This document shows, one piece after another, positions 1 through 7,653 of a DNA stretch of 32,777 bases. The notes beneath the pieces are model-generated. The model saw nothing but the letters and a program-made list of their open reading frames with translations, did no database searches and was not told the origin of the DNA. This DNA comes from Pseudomonadaceae bacterium (GTDB lineage Bacteria; Pseudomonadota; Gammaproteobacteria; Pseudomonadales; Pseudomonadaceae). The DNA lies in the NCBI GenBank assembly GCA_030602315.1, contig JAUVZY010000027.1, forward strand, positions 1 through 32,777, given 5' to 3'. The number at the start of each line of letters is the position of its first letter. Within the stretch, counting starts at the first letter, position 1. A program made the position numbers and the translations under genes.

Positions 1-92
1 TTCGACCCCCCTGCTCCAGTGCCGTTCAGCGATAGATGCACCTGGCGCCGACTGCTAGACTCGCCGCCCCGCCACACCAGCCTCTGTCCGCC

Positions 93-809
93 ATGCCCCA
101 CGCCGTCGCCCGCCTGCGCGAGGAACGTCTTGCCCGCAGCGCCCGCCCCTTCATCGCTCGCGGCTCGCGGGTGGCACGCTGCCCGCGCTGTCGCATTCCC
201 AGCAGCCACTGCCTGTGCCCGTGGCTGCCGGCGGCGCCATGCAACGCCGGCGTATGCCTGCTGATGTTCGACGCCGAGCCCTTCAAGCCGAGCAATACCG
301 GCTGGCTGATCGCCGATCTGGTGCCCGACACCTGGGCCTTCAGCTGGTCGCGCACCAGCGTCGATCCGGCGCTGCTGGCGCTGTTGGCCGACCCGCAGTG
401 GCAACCGTTCGTGGTGTTCCCCGGCGAATACGCCGCCCCCGAGCGGGTCACCGCCGAGGTGGCGAGCGTGCCGGGCAAGCGGCCGCTGTTCATCCTGCTC
501 GATGCGACCTGGACCGAAGCGCGCAAGATGTTTCGCAAGAGTCCCTACCTCGATCAGCTGCCGGTGCTCAGCCTGCAGCCGGAGGTGCTGTCGCGCTATC
601 GCCTGCGCCGCTCCACGCGCGACGAGCACCTGTGCACCGCCGAGGTCGCCGCGCTGTGCCTGGAGCTGGCCGGCGACAGCCTGAGCGGTCGCCTGCTGGA
701 TGCCTGGCTGGACGCCTTCACCACTCACTACCTGGCGGCCAAGCACCACCGGCCGTTGCCGGCGGATGACCCGACCCACCAGTTCCTCGCCGCCCACCGC
801 GCCGACTGA
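93..809 (+). CDS. DTW-domain tRNA-uridine aminocarboxypropyltransferase (TapT-like)
   Basis: Predicted 238-residue SPOUT-related enzyme of the DTW family, which adds the 3-amino-3-carboxypropyl group of S-adenosylmethionine to a tRNA uridine (acp3U). Visible motifs are an N-terminal cysteine cluster (C30, C33, C40, C42) like the zinc-binding start of E. coli TapT, and the family signature D137-A-T-W140 in LLDATWTEARKM, followed by a basic stretch. An in-frame ATG at 36 would add 19 residues of Ala/Pro-rich sequence unlike the family; neither start has a convincing ribosome binding site, so ATG 93 is chosen on homology and remains uncertain. The gene stands alone, with a 250-bp gap before the chemoreceptor gene. 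The family assignment is firm; the exact modified position in tRNA is inferred from the family. Confidence 0.85.
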   Translation: MPHAVARLREERLARSARPFIARGSRVARCPRCRIPSSHCLCPWLPAAPCNAGVCLLMFDAEPFKPSNTGWLIADLVPDTWAFSWSRTSVDPALLALLADPQWQPFVVFPGEYAAPERVTAEVASVPGKRPLFILLDATWTEARKMFRKSPYLDQLPVLSLQPEVLSRYRLRRSTRDEHLCTAEVAALCLELAGDSLSGRLLDAWLDAFTTHYLAAKHHRPLPADDPTHQFLAAHRAD

Positions 810-855
810 CCGCGCGACCCGCGCCCACACGGCGGGCGGAAACCGACCAAAGCAC

Positions 856-882
856 TAAAGATTTATGGCCAATAGCCGTTAG
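856..882 (+). promoter_or_regulatory. FliA (sigma-28) flagellar promoter of the chemoreceptor gene
   Basis: TAAAGATT (856-863), an 11-bp spacer and GCCGTTAG (875-882) match the sigma-28 consensus TAAAGTTT-N11-GCCGATAA at 7 of 8 and 6 of 8 positions with exactly the right spacing. It points at the chemoreceptor, a gene class commonly driven by FliA. The predicted transcript would carry a leader of about 170 nt before the ATG at 1060. Confidence 0.7.
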
Positions 883-1059
883 ATTGGTCATGCACCGTTC
901 TTGAAGATCACGGACACAGGGATCGCCCAGGGAAGCCACTGCACCGGCCTTTGATTGGCCATCTTTCGACACGGTCGCCTTCTTGCTCAACGCAAGGACC
1001 GAAGGCGCAGAACAAAGACAACAATCACGCGCCCAGCGCGCGCACCGTCGGAGATACAG

Positions 1060-2784
1060 ATGGCTTTTTGGTCCTTCCTGGGAGGGCGCAGCGGCGCTCA
1101 TCCCGCCGAACAGATGCTCGAGCACGCCGCCGACGCCGTGGTGGCATTCGATCACCAGCAGCGCGTGACCCTCTTCAACGCCGCCGCCGAAACCCTGTGG
1201 GACCGTCCGCGCCGCGAGGTAGTGCAACGCCGCCTCGACCTGCTGCTACCGGGGCTGGACAGCCAGCGCCCGGGCCGCCAGGAAGTCGACATCCAGCGCC
1301 CTGATGGCAGCCGCACCCGCGCGATACTGTCGCTGTCACCCTCACGCGCCGGGCAGGACGGCACGCTGATCCTGCGCGAGGTTTCCGCCGAGCGGGAAAA
1401 CCGCGAGCGCATGACCCAGGTGCTCGAGCAGGCGCTCGACGCGGTGGTCAGTATCGACGAGCAGAACAACGTCACCTTCTTCAACAAGGCCGCCGAACGC
1501 CTGTGGGGTTATTCCCGCAGCCAGGTGCTGGGGCAGAACGTGAAGATGCTGGTGCCGCAGATGATCCGCGCCCAGCACGACAGTTACGTCAATGCCAACC
1601 GCAGCACCGGCGAGGACAAGATCGTCGGCACCAGCCGCGAGGTGGAAATCGAACGGCGCGACGGCAGCAAGACCTGGGCGGCGCTGTCGCTCTCCAAGGT
1701 ACGCCTGGGCGACTCGGTGACCTACACCGCCTTCGTCAAGGACATCTCCGCCGAACGCAACGGCCGCGAGCGCATCCGCCAGGTGCTGGAGCAGGCGCTC
1801 GATGCGGTGGTGAGCATCGACGAAGCCAACAACGTGACTTTCTTCAACGCGGCCGCCGAGGCGCTGTGGGGCTACTCGCGCGACGAGGTGCTGGGGCGCA
1901 ACGTGAAGATGCTGGTGCCCTTCGCCATCCAGGCCAGCCATGACAGTTACGTCAACGCCAACCGCCGCACCGGCCAGGACAAGATCGTTGGCACCCGCCG
2001 CGAGGTGGAAATCGAGCGCAAGGACGGTGGCAAGGTCTGGGCCGCGCTGTCGCTGTCCAAGGTGACTCTCGGCGACAGCATCACCTACACCGCCTTTGTG
2101 CGCGACATCAGCGCCGCCCGTCTGGCTCGCGAGCATCGCAACCAGACTTTGGAGCAGTCGATGACCGCGGTGATCAGCATCGATGCGCAGAATCGCGTCG
2201 ATTATTTCAACGCCGCCGCCGAGACGCTCTGGGGCTACTCGCGCGACGAGGTGCTGGGGCAGAACGTCAAGATGCTGGTGCCCGAGGCCATTCGCGCGCA
2301 TCACGACGGTTACGTCAATGCCAACCGCAGTACCGGACAGAACCGCATCGTCGGCAGCCGACGCGAGGTGGAAATCGCTCGCAAGGACGGCAGCAAGGGT
2401 TGGGGCCGGCTGATGATCAGCAAGATCAAGATCGGCGAAAACATTTCCTACATCGCCTATATCGAGGATATCGCCGCCGAGGTGCAGAACCGCCAGGCCA
2501 CCCGCGAGGCGATGGGCGAGGTCAAGAGCTCCTCTACCCAGATCGGCCAGATCGTCTCGGCGATCGAGGAGATCGCCGGCCAGACCAATCTGCTGGCGCT
2601 CAATGCGGCCATCGAGGCGGCCCGCGCCGGCGATGCCGGACGCGGCTTTGCCGTGGTGGCCGACGAGGTCCGCAAACTGGCCGGCCGCTCATCGGAATCG
2701 GCCAAGGAGATCAGTGCGCTGGTACTGGAAACCCGCCAGCGCATCGACGAACTGGCCGCTGCGCTGGAGTCGGGCCACAGCTGA
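1060..2784 (+). CDS. Soluble methyl-accepting chemotaxis protein with four PAS units
   Basis: A 574-residue cytoplasmic chemoreceptor with no transmembrane segment. PAS units begin at about residues 20, 122, 243 and 364; the last three are exactly 121 residues long. The C-terminus carries the conserved receptor hairpin tip (about 503-545: [19 protein letters not shown], then [16 protein letters not shown]), which in this family contacts CheA and CheW. The signalling region is only about 90 residues, far shorter than usual, and no CheR-tethering pentapeptide is seen at the end. PAS units 2-4 keep a FixL-like histidine (H173, H294, H415) and an arginine 20 residues later (R193, R314, R435), so haem binding is plausible. 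The ATG at 1060 is chosen because GGAGA lies just upstream and the coding match starts here; an ATG at 955 gives a basic, unconvincing extension. Relatives include BdlA and McpS-type soluble receptors of Pseudomonas. Signal and output are inferred. Confidence 0.9.
   Translation: MAFWSFLGGRSGAHPAEQMLEHAADAVVAFDHQQRVTLFNAAAETLWDRPRREVVQRRLDLLLPGLDSQRPGRQEVDIQRPDGSRTRAILSLSPSRAGQDGTLILREVSAERENRERMTQVLEQALDAVVSIDEQNNVTFFNKAAERLWGYSRSQVLGQNVKMLVPQMIRAQHDSYVNANRSTGEDKIVGTSREVEIERRDGSKTWAALSLSKVRLGDSVTYTAFVKDISAERNGRERIRQVLEQALDAVVSIDEANNVTFFNAAAEALWGYSRDEVLGRNVKMLVPFAIQASHDSYVNANRRTGQDKIVGTRREVEIERKDGGKVWAALSLSKVTLGDSITYTAFVRDISAARLAREHRNQTLEQSMTAVISIDAQNRVDYFNAAAETLWGYSRDEVLGQNVKMLVPEAIRAHHDGYVNANRSTGQNRIVGSRREVEIARKDGSKGWGRLMISKIKIGENISYIAYIEDIAAEVQNRQATREAMGEVKSSSTQIGQIVSAIEEIAGQTNLLALNAAIEAARAGDAGRGFAVVADEVRKLAGRSSESAKEISALVLETRQRIDELAAALESGHS
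1423..2511 (+). repeat. Three in-frame tandem PAS repeats of 363 bp
   Basis: Units 1423-1785, 1786-2148 and 2149-2511 encode three PAS modules in perfect 121-residue register. By hand alignment units 2 and 3 of the protein share about 95 of 121 residues. Long runs are also shared in the DNA, for example around the NVKMLVP and YVNANR codons. This points to internal tandem duplication. Confidence 0.85.
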
Positions 2785-2849
2785 CCGGCTGCCAACGCCG
2801 GGACGGCCTGCTAAGGTGGCTGCATCTCGTCACAGGAGCATGCAGCATC

Positions 2850-3524
2850 ATGAGCAATCGGGTTCTGATCATCGGCGCATCACGCGGACTGGGTCTTGGT
2901 CTGGCCAAGGCGTTCCATGCCCAGGGCTGGAGCGTCACCGCCACCGTGCGCGACCGGCAGAAGGCCGGCGAGCTGGCCGCCACCGGCGTCGAGCTGCAGA
3001 CCGTGGACATCGATCAACTGGACAGCGTCGAGGCGTTGGCCGGGCAACTGGCCGGGCGCCAGTTCGAGGTGATCTTCATCAACGCCGGTGTCGCCGGCCC
3101 GTCGCACCACAACCCGAGCCAGGCCAGCGAAACGGAGATCGGCCAGCTGTTTCTGACCAATGCCTTCGCCCCGGTGCGGCTGGCCGAGCGCCTGCTGCCA
3201 CAACTGGCCGACAAGGGCACGCTGGTGTTCATGAGTTCGATACTGGGCAGCATCGCCATGGGCGCCGGTAACGGCATGCCGATCTATGGCGCCAGCAAGG
3301 CGGCGCTCAATCATCTGGTACGCGGGATGTACAAGGGCATGGCCGAGAGCGGCATCACCTTCCTGCTGATGCACCCGGGCTGGGTGAAGACCGAAATGGG
3401 CGGCCCGGAAGCGCCGCTGGACGTGCCCACCAGCGCCCAGGGCATGGTCGAGCAGATCACCCGCACCCTCGGCCAGGGCGGGCTGAGTTTTCTCGACTAC
3501 CAGGGCAAGCCGCTGCCCTGGTGA
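2850..3524 (+). CDS. Short-chain dehydrogenase/reductase (SDR family)
   Basis: A 224-residue NAD(P)-dependent oxidoreductase of the classical SDR fold. The nucleotide-binding glycine motif GASRGLG lies at residues 9-15, INAGVAG matches the structural NAG motif, the SS pair at 129-130 supplies the likely catalytic serine, and Y146-G-A-S-K150 is the YxxxK active site. The sequence resembles the CsgA/C-factor-like SDR subgroup. AGGAG at 2833-2837 precedes the ATG at 2850, a rather long spacing. The gene follows the chemoreceptor by 65 bp on the same strand, but a shared function is not evident. Substrate cannot be read from the sequence. Confidence 0.88.
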   Translation: MSNRVLIIGASRGLGLGLAKAFHAQGWSVTATVRDRQKAGELAATGVELQTVDIDQLDSVEALAGQLAGRQFEVIFINAGVAGPSHHNPSQASETEIGQLFLTNAFAPVRLAERLLPQLADKGTLVFMSSILGSIAMGAGNGMPIYGASKAALNHLVRGMYKGMAESGITFLLMHPGWVKTEMGGPEAPLDVPTSAQGMVEQITRTLGQGGLSFLDYQGKPLPW

Positions 3525-3537
3525 GCCGGCGGCCGCA

Positions 3538-3563
3538 CGTTCCCGCGCCTGCGCGTGGGAACG
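3538..3563. repeat. Short inverted repeat downstream of the SDR gene
   Basis: An 11-bp stem starting CGTTCCC and ending GGGAACG with a 4-nt loop and one G:T wobble. It has no following T run, so it resembles the dispersed GTTCCC...GGGAAC palindromes of Pseudomonas intergenic DNA more than an intrinsic terminator. Confidence 0.55.
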
Positions 3564-3664
3564 GCACCTTTCGTGTTCCGCGGATGGGCTAACGCTCAGC
3601 TCACCGTGTGCTTTGCGGACCTTCAGCTACCCGTGCCGGCGTTGCGGCCGACGTTGCGGCCGGC

Positions 3665-3696
3665 GTAGGGCGGAAAACGGCGCAGCCTTTCCCACC
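3665..3696 (+). repeat. 32-nt palindromic intergenic repeat, copy 1
   Basis: An imperfect palindrome starting GTAGGGCGGAAAAC and ending TTTCCCACC. A related element of identical length occurs in the opposite orientation at 5879-5910. It lies between the convergent SDR and hydroxypyruvate isomerase genes, just after a short direct repeat of GTTGCGGCCG (about 3642-3664). Confidence 0.6.
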
Positions 3697-3753
3697 ATCA
3701 GGCCCGAGGCGAGGCAGGCACAGCGTTCCCAGACGCCCAGCCTGCCCAAAACC

Positions 3754-4542
3754 TCAAGCCGCCGCGCCCTTCCAGTTCGCCAACCAGCCCAGGCTCGCCG
3801 GCGTCCCCTGCTCGCCCGGCCGGTACTCGGCGGCCAGCCAGCCGGGGTAACCCACCTCGCGCAAGGCCGCCAGACAGGCGGCGAAATCCAGCTCGCCGCT
3901 GCCCGGCGCGCCGCGTCCGGGATAGTCGGCAAACTGCACGTGGCCGATGCGCGGCCCGAGCTGGCGAATGCAGGCCGGCACGTCCAACCCCTGACGGGCC
4001 ATGTGGTAAAGGTCGAGCTGGGCCTTGAGGTTGGGGTGGTTCACGGCGTCCAAGAGCTCGATCAGCTGCTGTGGCGTATTGATCAGAAAGCCCGGCATGT
4101 CCAGCGGGTTGATCGCCTCGCAGCGCACGCCGATACCGAGCACGGCAAAGGCGTCGGCGGCTTTACGCAGGTTGCCGGCCAAGGTCGCCAGCGCCGTCTC
4201 GCGCGCCACACCGTCGGCCAGCCGACCGGGCAGGACGTTGATCTGCGCCGGGCGGGTCATCGCCGCGTAGGTCAGCGCCTCTTCCAGTGCCACATCGAAG
4301 GCGGCCTGATGCTGCGGCACCGCGGCGACGCCCGGACCACCGCTCATCAGGTCACCTGCGGGCAGATTGATCAGCACCAGCGGCAGGCCGGCGCGCTCGA
4401 GCGCCTCCTTCAGGACGATGGCCGGCAGCTCGTAGGGAAACTGGATCTCCACGCCATCGAACCCGGCCACCCGCGCGGCCAGCACGCGCTCGGCCAGGGG
4501 CTTCTCGGTGAACAGCAGCGAGAGGTTGGCGGCGATCTTCAT
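3754..4542 (-). CDS. hyi: Hydroxypyruvate isomerase family protein (TIM barrel)
   Basis: A 262-residue protein of the xylose-isomerase-like TIM-barrel family. The start KIAANLSLLFTE and the following FPYELPA and INLPAGD segments match Hyi/OtnI proteins, which interconvert hydroxypyruvate and tartronate semialdehyde or the related 2-oxo-tetronates. Later LYHMARQG and AEYRP fit the metal-binding barrel positions of the family. Its ATG overlaps the stop of the upstream reductase by four bases (ATGA), so the two are translated together, and the pairing with a tartronate-semialdehyde reductase supports the glyoxylate/hydroxypyruvate role. No glyoxylate carboligase gene (gcl) is present nearby. OtnI-type activity is the main alternative. 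Confidence 0.78.
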   Translation of the reverse strand: MKIAANLSLLFTEKPLAERVLAARVAGFDGVEIQFPYELPAIVLKEALERAGLPLVLINLPAGDLMSGGPGVAAVPQHQAAFDVALEEALTYAAMTRPAQINVLPGRLADGVARETALATLAGNLRKAADAFAVLGIGVRCEAINPLDMPGFLINTPQQLIELLDAVNHPNLKAQLDLYHMARQGLDVPACIRQLGPRIGHVQFADYPGRGAPGSGELDFAACLAALREVGYPGWLAAEYRPGEQGTPASLGWLANWKGAAA

Positions 4543-5426
4543 GCTTCGCCCTCCCGGTACAGCTGGACCAGCGTGGCCGGGTCCTTCTCCAGATAGCCCT
4601 GGCTGCCATGCAGGCGCATCAGCTGGGCCGCCAGCGCGCTGAGCGGCGTGGCCGAGCCTTCCTCGCGGGACAGTTTCACCGCCGTATCCAGATCCTTGAG
4701 CAGGGTGCGCACGTGCCACTTGATCGGCTCGAAGGCGCTTTCGGCCATCTGCGGGGCGAGGATCTGCAGCGGCTTGGAGTCGGCGAATCCGCCGGCCAGC
4801 GCCGGGGCCAGCAGGCTCGCATCGACACCGGACTTCTCCGCCAGCGCCACCACCTCGGCGATCACCAGCGCGTTGCAGGCGACGATCATCTGGTTGCACA
4901 CCTTGGTCACCTGCCCCGCGCCCACCGGGCCCATGCGGGTCAGCCGCTGGCCGAGGTTCAGCAGTACCGGACGGGCGCGCTCGATGTCGTCCTCGCGTCC
5001 GCCGGCCATGATCGCCAGGCTGCCGGCCTCGGCTCCGGCCACCCCGCCGGACACGGGCGCATCCACCCAGCGCATGCCACTGCGCTGCTCCAGCGCCGCG
5101 GCCATCTCGCGGGTCGCCGCCGGCTCCAGGCTGGAATGATCGACCAGCAACTGCCCGGCCTGTGCCCCCTCGACGATGCCGCCAGCACCGAACACCACCT
5201 CGCGCACCACCGCCGTGTCGGCCAGGCACAGCAGCACCAGCGCGGCACCGTCACACAGCTCGGCCGGGGTGGCTACCTGCACCGCGCCGGCCTCGACCAG
5301 CGGCGCGCATTTTTCCGGCGTGCGGTTCCACACCCGCAGCGGGTAACCGGCGGCAAGCAGGCGGCGACACATCGGCAGGCCCATCAGGCCGATGCCAGCG
5401 AAAGCGAGAGTGGGTAAGGCGGACAC
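4539..5426 (-). CDS. glxR: 2-hydroxy-3-oxopropionate (tartronate semialdehyde) reductase family
   Basis: A 295-residue beta-hydroxyacid dehydrogenase, expected to reduce tartronate semialdehyde to D-glycerate with NAD(P)H. Visible are the Rossmann motif GIGLMG (11-16), the substrate-binding DAPVSGG (122-128) and the catalytic lysine K175 in GAGQVTKVCNQ, all in family positions and at normal length. The start is GTG at 5426, preceded by AGGAG six bases upstream; the next in-frame ATG is far inside the protein. It is the first gene of a two-gene minus-strand operon with the hydroxypyruvate isomerase. 3-Hydroxyisobutyrate dehydrogenase and related family members are alternatives because specificity residues were not tested. 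Confidence 0.8.
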   Translation of the reverse strand: MSALPTLAFAGIGLMGLPMCRRLLAAGYPLRVWNRTPEKCAPLVEAGAVQVATPAELCDGAALVLLCLADTAVVREVVFGAGGIVEGAQAGQLLVDHSSLEPAATREMAAALEQRSGMRWVDAPVSGGVAGAEAGSLAIMAGGREDDIERARPVLLNLGQRLTRMGPVGAGQVTKVCNQMIVACNALVIAEVVALAEKSGVDASLLAPALAGGFADSKPLQILAPQMAESAFEPIKWHVRTLLKDLDTAVKLSREEGSATPLSALAAQLMRLHGSQGYLEKDPATLVQLYREGEA

Positions 5427-5441
5427 GGCAGGCTCCTGATG

Positions 5442-5477
5442 AAAAAAGGGGCCATTCTAGCCAGCGGCAATGGCCCC
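5442..5477 (-). terminator. Intrinsic terminator after the TIGR02647-type gene
   Basis: On the minus strand GGGGCCATT pairs perfectly with AATGGCCCC around a 12-nt loop and is followed by six T residues. It ends transcription of the small upstream gene just before the reductase ribosome binding site. Confidence 0.75.
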
Positions 5478-5527
5478 GTGGGTGGAGGCTGGCACCGCCG
5501 ACGCGGCGCCATAGCCGTTTGACCGGT

Positions 5528-5773
5528 TCAGCCGGACGGCTGCTCGAGAATGGTCAGAAGCGCCTGCGCGTGCTCGGCCGCGTCGCGCCCGAGGCCGGTG
5601 AGATAACCGCCATCCGGCTGGCTGAGCAGGGCCTTGGCGTGCAGGCGGCGGGCCGCCTCGACCGCCTCGGCACTGGCCGACTGGTGATGAATTTTCAGGC
5701 CGGACAGGCTGTTGTTCAGATCGAACAGTGCGAGGACGCTGAGTTCCGCGACCAGCTCGGGGGAGTAAGGCAT
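5528..5773 (-). CDS. TIGR02647-type small conserved protein
   Basis: An 81-residue soluble protein starting MPYSPELVAELSVLALF. The pattern of an ELxVLALF helix, a short central GLKIHH segment and the end QPDGGYLTSLGRDAAEHAQ-like (here GGYLTGLGRDAAEHAQ) matches, from memory, the conserved family TIGR02647 common in Pseudomonas; its biochemical role is not established, and the helical end resembles winged-helix DNA-binding proteins. The ATG at 5773 is chosen because AAGGAG lies directly upstream; a longer reading to 5824 adds an unconserved tail. It is a single-gene unit with its own terminator and is divergent from the ABC transporter operon. Confidence 0.75.
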   Translation of the reverse strand: MPYSPELVAELSVLALFDLNNSLSGLKIHHQSASAEAVEAARRLHAKALLSQPDGGYLTGLGRDAAEHAQALLTILEQPSG

Positions 5774-5878
5774 GGTGGCTCCTTCTTGTTTGGCGTTCGA
5801 AAGGAGTGTAGATGGGCGCCGCACCCTAGTGCCAAATCCGCTGCGCGCTTTGATTTTTTCGGCACCAGGAGCTAACCC

Positions 5879-5910
5879 GGCGGAGCAGACGGCGCTGTCG
5901 TCCGCCCTAC
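5879..5910 (-). repeat. 32-nt palindromic intergenic repeat, copy 2
   Basis: Read on the minus strand it begins GTAGGGCGGAC and ends TCCGCC, aligning base for base in length with the element at 3665-3696 and sharing the start GTAGGGCGGA. It lies in the divergent region between the TIGR02647-type gene and the ABC transporter operon. Confidence 0.55.
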
Positions 5911-5948
5911 GTCCCTGCTGCCAGCGCCTTTTATCGAGCTTTTTGCTC

Positions 5949-5954
5949 TATACT
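5949..5954 (+). promoter_or_regulatory. Candidate -10 box of the ABC transporter operon
   Basis: TATACT sits 54 bp before the first ATG of the operon in a locally AT-rich stretch. No good -35 hexamer is seen at 16-18 bp, so this is only a tentative promoter. Confidence 0.35.
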
Positions 5955-6007
5955 CCGCGCCGCTTTTTATCCCTGTGCTTTTTCCGCTATTGAACCGGAG
6001 AACCCCG

Positions 6008-6859
6008 ATGTTGAAGCGCACCCTGGCCCTCGCGGCCGGCTTTGCCCTGTCTTTTGCTTTTTCTTCCGCCCATGCCCAGGACACCCTGCGCGTCTCGGCG
6101 ATCCCCGATGAAGCCCCCACCGAACTGATTCGCAAGTTCGAACCGCTGGGCAAGTACCTCGAAGCCGAACTGGGCATGCCGGTGAAATTCACCCCGGTCG
6201 CCGACTACGCCGCGGTGGTCGAAGCGCTGGCCGCCGAACGCATCGATCTGGCCTGGCTGGGCGGTTTCACCTTCGTGCAGACCCGCCTGAAGACCGGCAA
6301 CGCCATCCCGCTGGTACAGCGCGAGCAGGACGAGCAGTTCACCAGCAAGTTCATCAGCGCCGATCCGGCGGTCAAGTCGCTGGCCGACCTCAAGGGCAAG
6401 ACCTTCGCCTTCGGCTCGGTGTCGTCCACTTCCGGCAGCCTGATGCCGCGCTATTTCATGCAGCAGGACGGCATCACGCCCGAGGAATTCTTCTCCCGCG
6501 TGGCGTTTTCCGGCGCGCATGACGCCACCGCCGCCTGGGTACAGGCCGGCAAGGCTGACGCCGGCGTGCTGAACGCCTCGGTGTGGGACAAGCTGGTCGC
6601 CGCCGGCAAGGTCGACACGGCCAAGGTGCACGTGTTCGCCACCACCCCGCCGTACTACGACTACAACTGGACCGTGCGCGGCAATCTCGATGCCGACCTG
6701 CGCGAGAAGCTCAAGGCGGCCTTCCTCAAGCTCGACCCGGCCAACCCGGAGCACAAGGCGATCCTCGACCTGCAGGCGGCCACCCGCTACATCGAGACCA
6801 AGCCGGAAAACTACGCCGGCATCGAAGAGGCCGCCCGCGCCGCCGGCCTCTTGAAGTGA
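6008..6859 (+). CDS. Phosphonate/selenate-type ABC transporter substrate-binding protein
   Basis: A 283-residue periplasmic binding protein of the PhnD/PtxB type. It has a clear signal peptide ([11 protein letters not shown], hydrophobic core, cleavage probably after AHA at about residue 20), then [11 protein letters not shown]. The [12 protein letters not shown] stretch matches the STSG oxyanion-binding motif of the PhnD family. From memory it is closest to the subgroup annotated as putative selenate-binding (TIGR04553), but the ligand cannot be read from the sequence. GGAG at 5997-6000 supports ATG 6008 over an upstream ATG at 5975. It is the first gene of a four-gene operon with ATPase and two permeases, and its stop overlaps the next start. 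Confidence 0.85.
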   Translation: MLKRTLALAAGFALSFAFSSAHAQDTLRVSAIPDEAPTELIRKFEPLGKYLEAELGMPVKFTPVADYAAVVEALAAERIDLAWLGGFTFVQTRLKTGNAIPLVQREQDEQFTSKFISADPAVKSLADLKGKTFAFGSVSSTSGSLMPRYFMQQDGITPEEFFSRVAFSGAHDATAAWVQAGKADAGVLNASVWDKLVAAGKVDTAKVHVFATTPPYYDYNWTVRGNLDADLREKLKAAFLKLDPANPEHKAILDLQAATRYIETKPENYAGIEEAARAAGLLK

Positions 6860-7653
6860 CGCTGCGCCTGTCCGGCGTGGACCACGTCCACGCCAGCGGG
6901 CAGGCGGCACTGCGCGGCATCACCCTGAGCATCGCCCAGGGCGAGCGAGTGGCGCTGATCGGCCCGTCCGGGGCCGGCAAAACCACCTTGTTGCGCGTGC
7001 TGGCCACCGCGCTCCGGCCGTCCGGCGGCACGCTGGAGGTGCTCGGCTGCGATCCCTGGTACCTCACGGGGACGGCACGCCAGCGCCTGCGCGCCCGCAT
7101 CGGGCTGATCCATCAGGCGCCGCCGCTGCCCCCGCGCCAACGGGTGGTGACGGCGGTGCTGGCCGGCCGCCTCGGCCGTCAGTCGCTGGCGCGCAACCTG
7201 GCCAGCCTGATCTACCCGCTGGACCGCCAGGGCGCGCATGATGCGCTGGCGCGCCTGGACCTGTCCGACAAGCTCTACCAGCGCTGCGACCAGCTCTCCG
7301 GCGGCCAGCTGCAGCGCGTGGGCATCGCCCGCGTGCTGTACCAGGCACCCGAGCTGATTCTGGCCGACGAGCCGGTTTCGGCCATGGACCCGGTGCTGGC
7401 CGGACACACCCTCGGCGTGCTCAACCGCGAAGCGCAAAGCCGCGGCACCACGCTGCTGGCCAGCCTGCACGCGGTGGAACTGGCACTGAATCATTTCCCG
7501 CGGGTGATCGGCGTGCGCGCCGGGCGCATCCTGTTCGACCGCCCGAGCGGCGCCGTCAGCCCCGACGAGCTGGCCGCGCTGTACGCCAACGAGCAGCTGG
7601 TAGGCGAGCCGCTCAGCGCGCCGCCGGCAAGCCTGTCGATCCCCCGATGCTGA
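6856..7653 (+). CDS. ABC transporter ATP-binding protein (PhnC-like)
   Basis: A 265-residue ATPase that powers the importer encoded around it. Walker [10 protein letters not shown] is at 36-44, the signature LSGGQ at 147-151, Walker B LILADEP at 167-173, and SLHAVE supplies the H-loop histidine. The start is taken as GTG at 6856, whose last two bases begin the TGA of the binding-protein gene (GTGA overlap); no ATG lies between that stop and Walker A, and reading further upstream would run inside the previous gene. The 3' end overlaps the next permease by 7 bp, a sign of translational coupling. Substrate follows that of the binding protein and is unproven. Confidence 0.88.
   Translation: MTLRLSGVDHVHASGQAALRGITLSIAQGERVALIGPSGAGKTTLLRVLATALRPSGGTLEVLGCDPWYLTGTARQRLRARIGLIHQAPPLPPRQRVVTAVLAGRLGRQSLARNLASLIYPLDRQGAHDALARLDLSDKLYQRCDQLSGGQLQRVGIARVLYQAPELILADEPVSAMDPVLAGHTLGVLNREAQSRGTTLLASLHAVELALNHFPRVIGVRAGRILFDRPSGAVSPDELAALYANEQLVGEPLSAPPASLSIPRC

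Noticed and set aside
1342..2304. A 320-residue antisense frame with its own repeats under the chemoreceptor
   Set aside because: Its repeats are mirrored from the PAS repeats on the other strand; it has no ribosome binding site and no recognisable domain.
3613..4596. A 327-residue plus-strand frame opposite the isomerase gene
   Set aside because: Composition is Arg/Gln/His-rich as expected from antisense of GC-rich coding DNA, and the minus-strand gene explains the DNA.
3754..5229. A 491-residue minus-strand frame that would fuse glxR-region sequence to the hydroxypyruvate isomerase
   Set aside because: The first half is an out-of-frame reading of the reductase gene. The isomerase begins at ATG 4542 with a normal family N-terminus in the ATGA overlap.
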